This document shows, piece by piece, positions 18,101 through 25,094 of a stretch of 64,000 nt of DNA. The stretch covers positions 62,001 to 126,000 of the forward strand of contig NZ_AAVU01000011.1 in the NCBI RefSeq assembly GCF_000169095.1, written 5' to 3'. Position numbers and translations under genes: made by a program. The notes under the pieces are model-generated. The model did no database searches. It was not told where the DNA came from and worked only from the letters and a program-made list of their open reading frames with translations. Source of the stretch: Lyngbya sp. PCC 8106 (GTDB lineage: Bacteria; Cyanobacteriota; Cyanobacteriia; Cyanobacteriales; Microcoleaceae). Positions within the stretch are counted from its first letter, which is position 1. Each line of letters begins with the position of its first letter.

Positions 18101-18563
18101 CGTTTCTGACGGCATCGCCACAGATATTGGTAGTGTGACAGTAGCAGTGGGCAATAACTTCTTTGGTGGCAATGGCAAAGATACTCTGACTGGCACTGCT
18201 GGTAATGATTTAATGTCTGGTGGGAATGGTGCAGACGAACTCTATGGCAGTGATGGTGATGATACCCTCGGGGGTAACGGTAACGATAGCAACGGCCCAG
18301 ATATCCTCGATGGAGGCCTCGGTAACGACCTGTTAACGGGTGGTAACGGACCGGATGTTTTTGTCTTGGCTGCGGGTAACGGGACTGATACGATTACTGA
18401 TTTTGCGAATCCTGATGATATTGGGTTAGCAGGTGGCTTGAGTTTCAGTGATTTGAGCTTCTCTGGTAATAACATCATCCTAACTTCGACTTCGGAAGTG
18501 TTAGCGACGTTGGTGGGTGTCGATACAACCACTTTAACTTCTAGCGATTTTATGACTGTTTAA
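15105..18563 (+). CDS. seven-repeat FG-GAP (integrin-like) / cadherin-like / RTX secreted protein
   Basis: 1152 residues. The N-terminal ~505 residues are exactly seven FG-GAP repeats of about 72 residues (core DGSNGFVINGID, then SAGDVNGDGFDDLIIGA, then AGESYVVFG), the number needed for a closed seven-bladed beta propeller as in integrin alpha chains. Four or more cadherin-like/VCBS domains follow (VAVDDSVSADEDTATSGNVL onward), then an RTX nonapeptide block and a C-terminal tail almost identical to the first RTX protein. DxDxDG-type calcium loops occur throughout. There is no signal peptide; the C-terminus suits type I secretion. An AAGG at about 15090 may be the ribosome site. The head differs wholly in type from the first RTX protein while the tail is shared, suggesting domain swapping. 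Confidence 0.87.
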   Translation: MTSSINLSDLNGSNGFVINGIDIYDFSGGSVSSAGDVNGDGFDDVIIGSSSADPNGNSRAGESYVVFGSSVGFSPSLELSSLNGSNGFVINGIDADDLSGGSVSSAGDVNGDGFDDVIIGASEASLNGNRYVGESYVVFGSSGGFSSSLDLSGLNGSNGFVINGIDEFDYSGRSVSSAGDVNGDGFDDLIIGASYADPNGNSFAGESYVVFGSDSGFSSSLELSTLDGSNGFVINGIDEFDNSGRWVSSAGDVNGDGFDDLIIGANGADPNGNSSAGESYVVFGSDSGFSPLELSSLNGSNGFVINGIDADDQSGFSVSSAGDVNGDGFDDLIIGSRNADSNGNSNAGESYVVFGSDSGFSSSLELSSLDGSNGFVINGIDSYDRSGLSVSSAGDVNGDGFDDLIIGASSADPNGNSNAGESYVVFGSSGGFSPSLELSTLDGSNGFVINGIDGSDRSGGSVSSAGDVNGDGFDDLIIGAYGADPNGQSFAGESYVVFGFSTPTNTPPVAVDDSVSADEDTATSGNVLVNDSDSDGDPLIVTEINGNTADVGTQVTLASGALLTVNADGTFDYDPNGQFESLNDGETDTDSFTYTVTDGTDSSSATATVTIDGVTDNTAPVGSPTATLSNTAEDTAIIITAADLLTGFSDVDGDTLSVVNLTADNGTLVDNGDGTYTFTPDADFNGAVNLDYDVTDGTASLTGQTQTFSVTAVNDAPVGSPTATLGDTAEDTAITITAADLLTGFSDVDGDTLSVANLTADNGTLVDNGDGTYTFTPDADFNGAVNLDYDVTDGTDTLTGQTQTFSVTAVNDAPVAVDDSVTTDEDTATTGNILTNDNDAENDTLTVTEVNGQAADVGTQVTLGSGALLTLNADGSYNYDPNGQFEVLNDGDTDTDSFTYTTDDGNGGTDTATVTVTIDGVTDNTPPVAVDDTASAAKNTAQTIPAADLLANDTDADGDILTVTAVSNPINGAVALNTNGDVVFTPATGFSGNATFDYTVSDGIATDIGSVTVAVGNNFFGGNGKDTLTGTAGNDLMSGGNGADELYGSDGDDTLGGNGNDSNGPDILDGGLGNDLLTGGNGPDVFVLAAGNGTDTITDFANPDDIGLAGGLSFSDLSFSGNNIILTSTSEVLATLVGVDTTTLTSSDFMTV

Positions 18564-18583
18564 GTTGAGTGGGAATTTTCATC
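16969..18583 (+). repeat. 1.6-kb near-identical block, copy 2
   Basis: Partner of 11545-13159 at a constant offset of 5424 bases. Inside each block two cadherin-like units of ~97 residues are also near-identical to each other (TATLSNTAEDTAI versus TATLGDTAEDTAI). Confidence 0.85.
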
Positions 18584-18663
18584 CAAAAAAAGAACGGGTA
18601 ATTTCGTTAGGGTTTAGAGATTAAGCTCAATTGATAGGGGAGAGAGGTAACTATCTCTCTTCT

Positions 18664-19024
18664 TTGACACTCCCACGCCGTAAACGGCGGGGATTCTTGG
18701 TTCAGCGAGTCCATTTAATACAGATAGGCTGCCCTATCTGCACCAGAGATGAATTCTCCCCAAGCGTTTTGCTCCATTTCAGAAACCTGTTTGGGTATGC
18801 CCTACCCTACAGTTCAAAACCTAAAATCTTGGTTTCTCTGTACTTGTTGCGTTGCGCGCTAATAAGCGTACAAGCTTTCCTGTACGGAACCCCATAACTT
18901 CAGTGCGTCAAGGTGCGTTGCCTTTCGGTGACTGGGTTTTTAGTGTGGTTGATTACCCTTTCCACAAAAGAAAGTTTAACATAAAGCCGTCCTAAAGGAC
19001 GGGGCTTGTATCCCAATTTTTTCG
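18664..19024 (-). mobile_element. non-autonomous IS200/IS605-type element (361 bp), no transposase
   Basis: The ends carry the hairpins typical of IS200/IS605 elements: CGCCGT-AA-ACGGCG (18676-18689) next to TTGACAC, and CCGTCCT-AA-AGGACGG (18987-19002). Comparison with the empty site after the first RTX gene (13230-13260) places the insertion between ATCTCTCTTCT and GTCATTGTCTG with no target duplication, as expected for this family. On the minus strand the last ~150 bases resemble the 3' end of a tnpB gene, where omega-RNA is encoded. The rest of tnpB is gone, so it is an internally deleted derivative that needs a helper transposase. Confidence 0.75.
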
Positions 19025-19048
19025 GTCATTGTCTGAAATATCCCTCTT

Positions 19049-19639
19049 TTATTGTTTCATGTTGCGTTTTAATTGTTCTAATTCGTCTTCGGTTTCCCAA
19101 CGTTTAAATTCTTGTTCTAACGGGTCTGCTGCGGCACTAAAACTGTTATAATTAGGAGTCTGATTCCAGGCTTTTGTTTCCCACTGTTGTTGCTGTTGAG
19201 TGGTTTTGGTTTGGGTGCGGGCTTTAACGGCTTCTGCGGCTTTGGTACTGACTTCCTGACGACGCTGTTTAATTTGCTGATAAAGTTCTTTAGATTGTTC
19301 GATGCGTTGTTTGGTGCCTTGCATTTGTCCCCATCGTTGATTTCCCTGACGCAATAATACTGCTTCTCGTTCTCGGGCGGCTTGGGCGAGATCTTCTCGT
19401 TTGGCGGCTTCGGCTTTGGCTACTCGTTCATGCCAACGTTGAATGTCTTGAGCTATTTTAAGAATTTCGTCTTGTAAACTTTTTTCCTGACGTTGGAGAT
19501 CGGCAATTAAACGCAATGTATCTTCTTGTTGTTCACGAAGTTGTTCTTCTAAAGCTTGCAATTCTAGATGAGGATTTGCCCGTAAAAATTCCTCTAATCT
19601 TGTTTCTAAAAAGCGACTAAAATCATCAAATAAACCCAT
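19049..19639 (-). CDS. coiled-coil protein, TIGR04376-like cyanobacterial family
   Basis: 196 residues starting MGLFDDFSRFLETRLEEFLR, then a long charged alpha-helical stretch (about 25-145; LEEQLREQQEDTLRLIADLQ, KAEAAKREDLAQAARERE), a Gln-rich patch and an acidic C-terminal segment with DPLEQEFKRWETEDELEQLK. The layout matches, from memory, the cyanobacterial TIGR04376 family of unknown function. The helical organisation is reminiscent of PspA/ESCRT-III-type proteins, but I claim no function. It has no signal peptide or membrane span. Its 3' end faces the insertion element. Confidence 0.6.
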   Translation of the reverse strand: MGLFDDFSRFLETRLEEFLRANPHLELQALEEQLREQQEDTLRLIADLQRQEKSLQDEILKIAQDIQRWHERVAKAEAAKREDLAQAAREREAVLLRQGNQRWGQMQGTKQRIEQSKELYQQIKQRRQEVSTKAAEAVKARTQTKTTQQQQQWETKAWNQTPNYNSFSAAADPLEQEFKRWETEDELEQLKRNMKQ

Positions 19640-19679
19640 AACTTTAATTCAAATTTCTACTTTTAAATATAGCGCTAAT

Positions 19680-19776
19680 GTTGGGTTTCGTTCCTCAACC
19701 CAACAAAGCTGTTTCTAACCCCCCGTCGATCCCCCCGGCTTCGCCACCCCCCTTTCAAAGGGGGGCAGGGGGGATC
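19680..19776. repeat. nested palindromic intergenic repeats
   Basis: GTTGGGTT...AACCCAAC (19680-19704) is followed by GATCCCCCC (19728-19736) pairing with GGGGGGATC (19768-19776). Inside that pair is a perfect CCCCCCTTT-C-AAAGGGGGG (19747-19765). A TATAGCGC word precedes it. Such C/G-tract repeats are widespread in cyanobacterial spacers, and this one may end transcription of the gene at 19824-21101. Confidence 0.65.
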
Positions 19777-19823
19777 AATAGTATAACCCTTAATTGTTTA
19801 TTGTATTCGATAGTGAAGCAGCG

Positions 19824-21101
19824 TTAAAACTGCTGTCCGACGTAGATGGTGAGAACTTCCCCATTGCGACGAATTACCGCTTCTTGGTTAACGACTTCTA
19901 CCAACGTCCACCCACTGGCGGCAATACTTTCTCCGACATACACCCGACGGGCGACGCCATTGACTTCAAACAAAGCTGCCGAGCGATCGCCCAGTTCCAG
20001 AATTCCCACTAATGTATGAATTGATCCCTGAGTTGGGTTTGTGGTTGCGGCAGCAGCTTCACTGGGTTGTTGTTCTGCCGCAGGTGCAGGTTCAGATGCA
20101 GGTTCAGATGCAGGGGCTGTTGCGGGGGCTGTTGCTGGAGTGGGGATAGACACAGAAGCCGTTGCTGGTTGTCGTTGAGGTTCCGGTTGAGGTTCCGGTG
20201 CAGCTTGTTGAGTTGCTTGGGGTTCGGGTTGGGTTTCGGTTTCTTGGGTTTGAGCCGTTTGAGTCGCGGGTGTAGAAACTGTCCCCGAAGTTTGTCCGCC
20301 TGGAGTGGGAGTGGGGATTTGGGCTTGGGGTTGGGCTTGCTGTTGGGCTTGCTGTTGGGCTTGTTGTTGTAACGTCTGCATCACCTGGTTTGATAGTCTC
20401 GCCGTGCGATCAGAAGCGTCTTGAATGGAGTCAGCCATTCGGTTAATTGCGGCGATCAAGTTGTTGGTTTCAGCCCCCAAAGGACTGGTGTTGGGATTGG
20501 GAACTGTGCTGGGAACCGGAATAGACTGTAAGTTCTCAACCGGAGGCGTACCGGGAAAGGGCGGTAACAGAGGAATGGTTTGGGGGATGTCTTGTTCTAT
20601 CGTGGCGAGAGAGCGTTCAATATAGTTCCCAAATTTTATATCGGCTTGGGTTTTGGCGGTTAACGGTTTGTCTGCTGGAACTGCCACCGGCGCCGCCGCG
20701 AATAAACGACTAAAGCCGCCGCGAGTTGCCACCCATAGCGATAACGTTACGAGCAAAGATGCAAAAGCGGTTCCCAGTAAAATCCGATCAAAAGATTGGT
20801 CTTTTCCTGCACTGGCGTCCCGCAGTTTGACATCAGTATCAATCGCCCCATCTTCCCCATCCCGACGTACCAGGGGCGGCAGAATAATTTGAGGAACTTT
20901 GATTGATTTGAGGGAGATGAACTCCGGTTCTACCGGATCTTTCGGCAGTTTCGCGCCACCGTCGATCACTCGTTCGACATCCTCAAAGATATCGTCCATC
21001 AGCTTATCGGCATAGATCTCGACGGATGCTGGATCTTTGAGAAGTTGTTCGTCTGACAGTGCGGGCATGGTCTGATTCATCGTTTTTGTTTCTTGAGGCA
21101 T
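19824..21101 (-). CDS. single-span protein with GspC/PilP-like C-terminal domain
   Basis: 425 residues from the ATG at 21101 (an adjacent in-frame GTG at 21104 is possible; GGGAG lies nine bases before the ATG). The cytoplasmic N-terminus of ~110 residues is acidic. One membrane span (ILLGTAFASLLVTLSLWVAT, about 108-127) follows, then a long Gln/Pro/Ala-rich linker (PQAQIPTPTPGGQ, APASEPASEPAP) and a C-terminal ~65-residue domain (HTLVGILELGDRSAALFEVN through VVNQEAVIRRNGEVLTIYVG). That domain has the pattern of the periplasmic HR domain of GspC/PilP secretion and pilus proteins. It is probably an envelope-spanning connector; assignment to a particular machine is inference. The gene follows a candidate structured RNA or leader. 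Confidence 0.6.
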   Translation of the reverse strand: MPQETKTMNQTMPALSDEQLLKDPASVEIYADKLMDDIFEDVERVIDGGAKLPKDPVEPEFISLKSIKVPQIILPPLVRRDGEDGAIDTDVKLRDASAGKDQSFDRILLGTAFASLLVTLSLWVATRGGFSRLFAAAPVAVPADKPLTAKTQADIKFGNYIERSLATIEQDIPQTIPLLPPFPGTPPVENLQSIPVPSTVPNPNTSPLGAETNNLIAAINRMADSIQDASDRTARLSNQVMQTLQQQAQQQAQQQAQPQAQIPTPTPGGQTSGTVSTPATQTAQTQETETQPEPQATQQAAPEPQPEPQRQPATASVSIPTPATAPATAPASEPASEPAPAAEQQPSEAAAATTNPTQGSIHTLVGILELGDRSAALFEVNGVARRVYVGESIAASGWTLVEVVNQEAVIRRNGEVLTIYVGQQF

Positions 21102-21294
21102 CACTCTGCACTCCCCCTCTCGCTCGTTTAACTCGGTTGATCAAAATTGTGAAGTACCTATCGCCAACGATGCACGCTTATGGCGTAGGCTTCCTGTTTC
21201 ATTGACAATTGCCTCTACCAGAAATAGGTTCCAGCTTTGGTCTTACATCGTCTCCGGAGGTTTTGAAGAATGCGTTTGCATCGCACTTACTCCC

Positions 21295-21499
21295 GTGGTA
21301 TAACAATCTACCACCCAGGCTATCCCCCTCCTCCCGAGGGTTCAAAAATTCAAGTAGGAAAGCAGATTTGGGCTTTGTTTTTTGAGACCAGTGATCTTGC
21401 TTTCTTCCCGATCTCCGCTCTTTCTTCGGCAAGGCTTGAAACCTACTTCTGTTGTGTATAGCCTGTATGTTCCGAGTCGGTCGGTGGGTCAAAGACCAC
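21295..21499 (-). ncRNA. structured RNA candidate (6S-like rod) or long leader
   Basis: On the minus strand a ~205-base segment folds into nested long-range stems, from the outside in: GTGGT/ACCAC (21495-21499 with 21295-21299), CCACC/GGTGG (21483-21487 with 21311-21315), CAGGCTAT/ATAGCCTG (21458-21465 with 21316-21323) and AAGTAGG/CCTACTT (21442-21448 with 21352-21358). Large internal bulges separate them. The outermost pair starts exactly where a transcript from the extended -10 promoter at 21504-21511 would begin. Length and rod-with-bubble shape recall 6S RNA (ssaA), but I cannot match the primary sequence. The alternative is a structured 5'UTR of the gene at 21101. No terminator is evident at the 3' end. 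Confidence 0.5.
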
Positions 21500-21503
21500 T
21501 TCT

Positions 21504-21511
21504 ATTGTATC
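21504..21511 (-). promoter_or_regulatory. extended -10 promoter for the RNA candidate
   Basis: The minus strand reads TGATACAAT, that is TG-N followed by TACAAT (attgta at 21504-21509), a good extended -10. The -35 region is poor, as is usual for extended -10 promoters. The start point is predicted at about 21497-21499. Confidence 0.55.
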
Positions 21512-21875
21512 ATTTTTAGTCGCGATTCATCCCGTCGCCAACGTGTTAATTATGGCGGGGGTCTTCTCGCAAGATTTCAGATAAATGAGTTGCTGTTTAT
21601 TCTACTATGAAATCCCTAAACCGGGCTGATTTCACAGAATTTAAAGATTGGGGTTTGTCCCCAAGTCTCCCCTGATGGGTCAATCTCCAACACTTCCAGA
21701 TTAGAGTTAAATTAATTGATTCACTGTTTTTCGGTCAACTTTAGTTTGTTTTAAGACAATGATTACAATTATCAAACAATAAGTTTTTATCTTTGAGGAT
21801 AGTTGTCGAAAATACTTTTTTTTGCTAATACTTATGAAAGACTGTTCATGTATTTAACCTCTAGGAAAAGTGTCA
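21512..21875. other. intergenic region upstream of the metal ATPase
   Basis: About 360 AT-rich bases between the RNA promoter and the P-type ATPase start. Apart from the operator-like repeat at 21829-21854 (separate entry) I see no gene or repeat. Confidence 0.5.
21829..21854 (+). promoter_or_regulatory. SmtB/ArsR-type metal operator candidate
   Basis: ATGAAAG-AC-TGTTCAT (21834-21849), flanked by TAC/GTA-type bases, fits the 12-2-12 imperfect palindrome recognised by SmtB/ZiaR zinc sensors (consensus core ATGAACA-NN-TGTTCAT, one arm near-perfect). It ends about 22 bases before the ATPase start, where a repressor would block transcription. No smtB/ziaR gene is in the window. Confidence 0.55.
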
Positions 21876-23831
21876 ATGAATACTCAGTCCAAATCTCACG
21901 GCTGCTGTAGTGGTCATCATAATCACAGTCATAGTCACGAACACAACCATAGTCATTCCGCAACGTTTGACCTCAAAACAGAACTTTTACCCATTCTAGG
22001 TGTTGTATTTCTCTTAGGAATCGGGTTAATTTTTCAAGAACAACTTCATGCCACACCTTACTCTATTGGTGAATATCTTGTTTTTATTCCCGCTTATCTT
22101 TTGAGTGGTTGGACTGTTCTTAGTAATGCCGGAAGAAACATTTTAAAAGGTCGAATATTTGATGAAAACTTCCTGATGACAATTACAACATTGGGTGCAA
22201 TTGCCATTCACGAACTCCCCGAAGCTGTGGGTGTCATGCTATTTTATCAAGTCGGAGAATTATTTCAAGACTTAGCGGTTAGTCGTTCTCGTCGTTCTAT
22301 TCAATCTCTATTAGAAATTCGTCCAGATACCGCAAATTTAAAAGTTAATGATTCTATTCAACAAGTGTCTCCAGAAACCGTTAACGTTGGGGATATTATT
22401 CTTGTTAAACCGGGTGAAAAAATTCCTTTAGATGGAGAAATTTTAGAAGGAAATTCTCAAGTTAATACCTCAGCTTTAACCGGAGAACCCGTACCCAGAA
22501 AGGTTAAAGTTGGAGAAACAGTCTTAGCCGGAATGATCAATACAACCGGAGTTTTAACCCTAAAAGTGAGTAAAAACTTTGGTGAATCTTCCATTGCTAA
22601 AATTCTCAATTTAGTTGAAAATGCTAGCAGCAAAAAAGCTAAAACCGAGAAATTTATTACTAAATTTGCTCAATATTACACTCCTGTTGTTGTATTTCTT
22701 TCTCTTGCTGTTGCCCTATTACCGCCTCTATTTATTCCCGGTGCAACCTCTGAACAATGGGTTTATCGGGCTTTAGTTTTATTGGTAATTTCTTGTCCTT
22801 GTGGGTTAGTGATTAGTATTCCTCTCGGTTATTTTGGGGGAATTGGAGGGGCTGCTAAAAATGGGATTTTGGTTAAAGGGGCGACTTTTTTAGATACATT
22901 AACTGCGGTCAAAACAGTTGTCTTTGATAAAACAGGAACACTGACTCAAGGTGTGTTTAAAGTCAGTGAAATTGTTCCTAAAAACAGCTTCACTGAAACG
23001 GAATTACTCATGTTAGCCGCTCATACCGAATCTCATTCTAATCATCCAATTGCCCAATCAATTCGAGAAGCCTATGGTCAACAGATAGATGATAAAATAG
23101 TTAGCGACTATGAAGAAATAGCAGGTCATGGAATTAAAGCAAAAGTTAAAAATCAGGTTATCTTAGCCGGAAATGATCGCCTTTTGCATCGAGAAAATAT
23201 TAACCATCATACTTGTGATGTCGGTGGAACAGTGGTTCATCTCGCTGTTGATGGTCAGTATGCGGGTTATATCGTGATTGCCGACCAACTCAAAGAAGAC
23301 GCAGCCCAGGCAATTTTCAACCTCAAACAAATAGGCATTGAACAAACAATAATGCTCACGGGAGATAATAAAACAGTTGCTCAGGCTGTGGCTGAAAAAT
23401 TAGGTTTAGATCGCTATTTAGCCGAACTTTTACCTGAAGACAAAGTAGACGCTTTTGAACAAATTCTTCATCAAACAAAAAACCAGAATAAAGTTGCTTT
23501 TGTGGGGGATGGAATTAATGATGCTCCGGTAATTGCGAGGGCAGATGTAGGCATAGCAATGGGCGGATTGGGTTCAGATGCAGCCATAGAAATAGCTGAT
23601 ATTGTGATTATGACCGATGCACCTTCTAAAGTGGCAGAAGCGATCAAAATTGGCAAAAAAACCCACAAAATTGTTTGGCAGAATATTTTATTTGCGTTGG
23701 GGGTGAAAGGGGTATTTATTCTATTAGGGATAGTCGGAATAGCGACATTATGGGAGGCAGTTTTTGCGGATGTGGGTGTGGCGTTATTAGCGATTTTAAA
23801 TGCTAGCCGAGTGTTAAAGACTCAATCCTAA
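21876..23831 (+). CDS. P1B-type heavy-metal (zinc-class) transporting ATPase
   Basis: 651 residues; exports soft divalent metals across the inner membrane using ATP. Visible are a His/Cys-rich N-terminus (GCCSGHHNHSHSHEHNHSHS) in place of the usual HMA ferredoxin-like domain, about eight spans, the actuator loop TGEP, the CPC metal site (SCPCGLV), the phosphorylation site DKTGTLT, the HP locus (SHSNHPIA), TGDN, and the hinge GDGINDAPVIARADVGIAMG. CPC plus a His-rich tail suggests Zn/Cd/Co (ZiaA/CadA class) rather than copper. The start is the ATG at 21876 (AGGA nine bases upstream); the in-frame GTG at 21870 is too near the ribosome site. An SmtB-type operator lies directly upstream. Confidence 0.92.
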   Translation: MNTQSKSHGCCSGHHNHSHSHEHNHSHSATFDLKTELLPILGVVFLLGIGLIFQEQLHATPYSIGEYLVFIPAYLLSGWTVLSNAGRNILKGRIFDENFLMTITTLGAIAIHELPEAVGVMLFYQVGELFQDLAVSRSRRSIQSLLEIRPDTANLKVNDSIQQVSPETVNVGDIILVKPGEKIPLDGEILEGNSQVNTSALTGEPVPRKVKVGETVLAGMINTTGVLTLKVSKNFGESSIAKILNLVENASSKKAKTEKFITKFAQYYTPVVVFLSLAVALLPPLFIPGATSEQWVYRALVLLVISCPCGLVISIPLGYFGGIGGAAKNGILVKGATFLDTLTAVKTVVFDKTGTLTQGVFKVSEIVPKNSFTETELLMLAAHTESHSNHPIAQSIREAYGQQIDDKIVSDYEEIAGHGIKAKVKNQVILAGNDRLLHRENINHHTCDVGGTVVHLAVDGQYAGYIVIADQLKEDAAQAIFNLKQIGIEQTIMLTGDNKTVAQAVAEKLGLDRYLAELLPEDKVDAFEQILHQTKNQNKVAFVGDGINDAPVIARADVGIAMGGLGSDAAIEIADIVIMTDAPSKVAEAIKIGKKTHKIVWQNILFALGVKGVFILLGIVGIATLWEAVFADVGVALLAILNASRVLKTQS

Positions 23832-24035
23832 AATTAGCCGGATACAATAGGTTTGATTCCACACAATTTTCTCAAGATCAGGTTAACCTGTGGCGATGAT
23901 CAGTTTGAAAGTTTAAACCTCAAGTCATTCTCACCCCCTAAAACTTGATGACTTCTCTGTATTCTTGATAAAAAATATGAATGAAGCCCATCAGAAAACG
24001 TACCCAGATGTAGAATTGACTTGGTGTTTCTAGAG

Positions 24036-24449
24036 TTAGTTGGCTCGACCTAAAATAGATAAATTATAGGGATGTTCACCCTGTTCGCGATCGCCAATAT
24101 AAATGTTATAAGTCCCAGAAGGAGCATACCCCGAAAACAGTAAATTTCCACCTCCTCCTTCTGGTAATACACAATAGCGTCCAGCCGGCCCTTCGATCAA
24201 CAACGTCGGCGCTCCGTCCGTTTGTACCTTGATGGCAACATAGGGCAAATCTTCAGCAATATCAATGATATGATTGGGAGAGGCCGCTACAAAACCACAA
24301 TCTCCGCTATTGCTTTCTCCACCGGAAGTTCCCGTCGCCGTGATATTAGCCCCCGGAGAAAGGCTTTGTTGATCTGCAAGGGCGAGATGAGTAGATCCGA
24401 GATTAACAGCGACAGTCAGTGCGACAATGGCAAAATAACGTAACTTCAT
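24036..24449 (-). CDS. small secreted protein, unknown function
   Basis: 137 residues from the ATG at 24449, which has AGGAG about six bases upstream; an in-frame TTG-type start eight codons earlier lacks this support. There is a clear signal peptide (MKLRYFAIVALTVAVNLGST, cleavage after ALA). The mature part has two cysteines (SGDCGF, GRYCVL), an acidic/Gly-rich middle and a C-terminal beta pattern (SGYAPSGTYNIYIGDREQGE then PYNLSI) like the end of PPC-type domains. It is likely periplasmic or extracellular. It stands alone on the minus strand. Confidence 0.6.
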   Translation of the reverse strand: MKLRYFAIVALTVAVNLGSTHLALADQQSLSPGANITATGTSGGESNSGDCGFVAASPNHIIDIAEDLPYVAIKVQTDGAPTLLIEGPAGRYCVLPEGGGGNLLFSGYAPSGTYNIYIGDREQGEHPYNLSILGRAN

Positions 24450-24731
24450 GTCTTCTCCTCTCAATAGCAACAACGCCTTTAGTAAAATACAAGCAGTAGG
24501 AATGTTCAGCAGGTAAGTTTGTGCGCGTCAGGTATGACAAAGGTTAAAAAGAGCGATTTTTTTAACTTTCTGTTTCAACAGTCTGTGCTTAAATCTCCTA
24601 AAATTTTCAAGTGAACCCCTGATCACTGTAACCCACTGAGATCATTCGTTACTGATCCCAATTTAGCTTGTCCGTCCATCCAAAATTTACACTTTGAACT
24701 TGAACTCTAAAACTAAATCAAGCACAATCCT

Positions 24732-25058
24732 ATGAATTACCCACAAGACGATAATCACGTAAAGCGCAGATTAGAGGAGCTAGAAGCCGAACTCAAGCAA
24801 CCTCAACCCGTGAGTCAAAAATCATCTCCGTCTGATTTCATCTCAACGGTCAAAACCTTCTATAATCAGTTTCTGGTCTGGTTTAAAGAACTCCCCAAAC
24901 TCGGACAAGCCGCCATTGTTGTCGTTGGTTTGGCGATGGGGTTAACCCTACTGCGAACCCTGGCTGAATTAATTTCTTTGGCGATTAGTCTTGCAGTTGT
25001 CGGTGTAATCGTGTACATAGGATACCAAATCTTTAAATCATCCAAATTCTCGAAATAG
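24732..25058 (+). CDS. small membrane protein, 108 aa
   Basis: Begins MNYPQDDNHVKRRLEELEAE, a short charged helix, then a Pro/Ser linker, an amphipathic stretch (FISTVKTFYNQFLVWFKELP) and one or two hydrophobic segments (AAIVVVGLAMGLTLLRTLAE and LISLAISLAVVGVIVYIGYQ). It resembles small cyanobacterial membrane proteins of unknown function. The next gene starts within 40 bases on the same strand, so they are probably cotranscribed. Confidence 0.6.
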   Translation: MNYPQDDNHVKRRLEELEAELKQPQPVSQKSSPSDFISTVKTFYNQFLVWFKELPKLGQAAIVVVGLAMGLTLLRTLAELISLAISLAVVGVIVYIGYQIFKSSKFSK

Positions 25059-25094
25059 AGATTGCGAGATCCGTTTGAAATCAACAACCCAACT

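Noticed and set aside
18631..18897. 88-codon open frame
   Set aside because: Crosses the junction of the IS200/IS605-derived insertion and has no homology; a chance frame.
20067..20892. Cys/Arg-rich and other plus-strand frames
   Set aside because: Antisense shadows of the Gln/Pro-rich linker of the GspC/PilP-like gene.
21199..21492. 97-codon minus-strand frame and a 63-codon plus-strand frame
   Set aside because: Both lie inside the nested stems of the RNA candidate. Composition is not protein-like and no ribosome site is present.
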